From Pseudomonas aylmerensis (GTDB taxonomy: Bacteria > Pseudomonadota > Gammaproteobacteria > Pseudomonadales > Pseudomonadaceae), in NCBI RefSeq assembly GCF_001702265.1, contig NZ_MAUE01000016.1:62001-126000 (forward strand): DNA of 64,000 bases, read 5' to 3'. This document shows positions 62,527-64,000 of this stretch, piece after piece. The first letter of the stretch is position 1, and each line of letters begins with the position of its first letter. The notes beneath the pieces were generated by a model. It worked only from the letters and a program-made list of their open reading frames with translations, was not told where the DNA came from and made no database searches. The position numbers were made by a program, and so were the translations under genes.

Positions 62527-64000
62527 ATGCTGATCTATCCAAAAGCCCACTTTCACCCCTACACCCATGCGAGCGGCGGCTGGGGCTCGGCGCAGTCGGT
62601 AATGAAAATCCTGTGGCGCGAGCAGGCTTTCGCCAAGGGCCCGCGCGCGCTGATGAAACAGAACAAGCCGGACGGCTTTGCCTGTGTCAGCTGTGCCTGG
62701 GCCAAGCCGGGCAAGCCGCACGCACTGGAGTTTTGCGAGAACGGCGCGAAGGCCACGGCCTGGGAGTTGACCTCGCTGAAGACCTCGCCGGCGTTCTTCG
62801 CCGAGCACACCCTCAGCGAACTGCGCCAATGGTCGGATTACGACCTGGAGCAACACGGGCGGCTGACCCACCCGCTGCGCTACGATCCGGCCACCGACCG
62901 CTACCAGGAGACTACCTGGGAGCAGGCATACCGCGAGATCGGCGCGCAGTTGCAGACGATGCAACCCGACAGCGTGGTGTTCTACGCCTCCGGGCGCGCG
63001 TCGCTGGAAACCTCGTTCATGTACCAACTGTTCGCCCGGGCCTACGGCACCAACAACCTGCCCGACAGTTCGAACATGTGCCACGAGAGCACCTCGGTGG
63101 GGCTGCAGGAAAGCATCGGCGTACCGGTCGGCAGCGTGACCCTGGAAGATTTCGAACACACCGACTGCCTGTTTTTCTTTGGCCAGAACGTCGGCAGCAA
63201 CGCCCCACGCATGCTTCATCAACTGCAGGATGCGCGCAAACGCGACGTGCCGATCATCACCTTCAACCCGCTGCGTGAGCGCGGGCTGGAGCGCTTCGTC
63301 AATCCGCAGTCGCCGATAGAAATGCTCACGCCGGAATCCACCGTGATCAGCACGCAATACCACCAGGTAGCGATTGGCGGCGATAGCGCCGCCCTGCTCG
63401 GCTTGGCCAAGGTGCTGCTGGAGATGGACGACCAGGCGCAGCGCGAGGGGCGCGCGGCGGTGCTCGATCACACCTTTATTGCCCAGCACACCCAGGGTTT
63501 TGAGGCCTTCGCGGCGCTGGTACGGGCTTGCCAATGGCAGACTGTCGAGTGCCAGTCCGGCCTGAGCCGCAGCGCCCTGGAGGCGGCCGCGCAGGTGTAT
63601 GCGCGCAGCGAGCGGGTGATGATGATCTATGGCATGGGCCTCACCCAGCATCGCCACGGGGTGCAGAACGTGCAGATGCTGGTGAACCTGTTGCTGATGC
63701 GCGGCAACTTCGGCAAGCCGGGCGCCGGGATTTGCCCGGTGCGTGGCCACTCCAACGTGCAAGGCCAACGCACCGTCGGCATTACCGAAGACCCGAAGAA
63801 AGTCCCGGTCGAATTGATCGAACAGCACTTCGGCTTCAAGGTGCCCGAGCAGATGGGCCTGTGCACCGTTGACGCCTGCGAAGGCATCCTCGCCGGGCGC
63901 GTGCGCGGTTTTATCGGGCTGGGCGGCAACTTCCTGCGCGCGATCCCGGATACCTCGCGCATGGAACCGGCCTGGCAGACGCTGCAACTCAACGTGCAGA
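62527..64000 (+). CDS. Molybdopterin oxidoreductase, FdhF/YdeP family (5' part, runs off the window)
   Basis: 491 codons visible; the 3' end lies outside. The start is the ATG at 62527, since a TAG in frame at 62509 rules out an earlier start; the ribosome binding site is weak. YdeP-type N-terminus: MLIYPKAHFHPYTHASGGWG, LMKQNKPDGFACVSCAWAKP (cysteines of the reduced Fe-S site) and CENGAKATAWELT. Molybdopterin-binding text: FYASGRASLETSFMYQLFARAYGTNNLPDSSNMCHESTSVGL, FFFGQNVGSNAPRMLHQLQDA and MYGMGLTQHRHGVQNVQM, MRGNFGKPGAGICPVRGHSNVQGQRTVG. In E. coli YdeP is linked to acid resistance. Electron partner and substrate unknown. Confidence 0.9.
   Translation, partial: MLIYPKAHFHPYTHASGGWGSAQSVMKILWREQAFAKGPRALMKQNKPDGFACVSCAWAKPGKPHALEFCENGAKATAWELTSLKTSPAFFAEHTLSELRQWSDYDLEQHGRLTHPLRYDPATDRYQETTWEQAYREIGAQLQTMQPDSVVFYASGRASLETSFMYQLFARAYGTNNLPDSSNMCHESTSVGLQESIGVPVGSVTLEDFEHTDCLFFFGQNVGSNAPRMLHQLQDARKRDVPIITFNPLRERGLERFVNPQSPIEMLTPESTVISTQYHQVAIGGDSAALLGLAKVLLEMDDQAQREGRAAVLDHTFIAQHTQGFEAFAALVRACQWQTVECQSGLSRSALEAAAQVYARSERVMMIYGMGLTQHRHGVQNVQMLVNLLLMRGNFGKPGAGICPVRGHSNVQGQRTVGITEDPKKVPVELIEQHFGFKVPEQMGLCTVDACEGILAGRVRGFIGLGGNFLRAIPDTSRMEPAWQTLQLNVQ

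Noticed and set aside
62436..63987. Frames of 280 codons (plus) and 499 codons (minus) at the right edge
   Set aside because: The true frame is the YdeP-type gene from 62527, which has the full family text; the others are out-of-frame or antisense.

Overview
The window looks like chromosome of a fluorescent Pseudomonas (P. fluorescens group). It has high G+C, densely packed genes, several families of Pseudomonas REP palindromes, an ArnT/Ais lipid A pair, and a two-module NRPS with the architecture and first-residue code of the viscosin/massetolide starter synthetase. All assignments were made by reading motifs and architecture by eye; no database search was run. I saw no tRNA, rRNA, CRISPR array or transposase gene.

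Layout. 1-3.7 kb: end of a Liv-type ABC importer (two ATPases), then a carbamoylase-type M20 hydrolase and an amidase, a catabolic operon for amide- or carbamoyl-containing compounds. 3.8-4.65 kb: a gene-free array of REP pairs with a period of exactly 180 bp. 4.7-9 kb: a LysR regulator, a fatty acid hydroxylase-type di-iron membrane protein overlapping a strictosidine synthase-like protein, and a large secreted PPC-domain protein. 9.2-13.4 kb: a LolCDE/MacB-like ABC system with an AttH-like lipoprotein. 13.5-16.2 kb: an Ais-like phosphatase and an ArnT glycosyltransferase, sharing a 20-bp upstream repeat; a 32-codon hydrophobic ORF is coupled to arnT. 16.2-17.1 kb: an orphan sugar-type ABC ATPase.

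17.2-34.9 kb is the most striking part. It holds an alpha/beta hydrolase plus a complete peptide-type ABC importer, a TPR protein, a P1 (DmpA-like) hydrolase, and a six-gene run after a TonB receptor: five flavin-dependent (LLM/luciferase-like) monooxygenase-family genes and a periplasmic SurE-like nucleotidase. Four separate transcription units here each carry a near-consensus sigma-54 (-24/-12) element with the same TGGCACA start. I infer one RpoN-controlled regulon that brings a compound across both membranes and takes it apart oxidatively and hydrolytically, probably for sulfur or nitrogen scavenging. The substrate is unknown.

34.9-44.7 kb: a small protein of unknown function, the two-module NRPS (C-A-T-C-A-T, no thioesterase), a divergent LuxR-type regulator and an OprM/NodT-type outer-membrane lipoprotein. 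This is the first part of a split cyclic lipopeptide locus; the later modules must lie elsewhere. 44.6-45.1 kb is a scar with remnants of an AraC regulator and an aldehyde dehydrogenase, followed by RidA and then (45.7-49.5 kb) a two-gene McrBC-like defence module with an uncommon N-terminal region on the AAA+ partner.

49.5-64 kb: ordinary accessory and metabolic genes. These are a PQQ-type sugar dehydrogenase lipoprotein, a small lipoprotein, a likely four-gene GST-LysR-LysR-PNPOx operon, a LysR/SDR divergent pair with two dyads between them, a REP pair with an 18-bp tandem repeat, FetAB-like iron export, an aldo/keto reductase, a DUF1835-like protein, a catalase-family protein and the start of a YdeP-type molybdopterin oxidoreductase that runs off the end.
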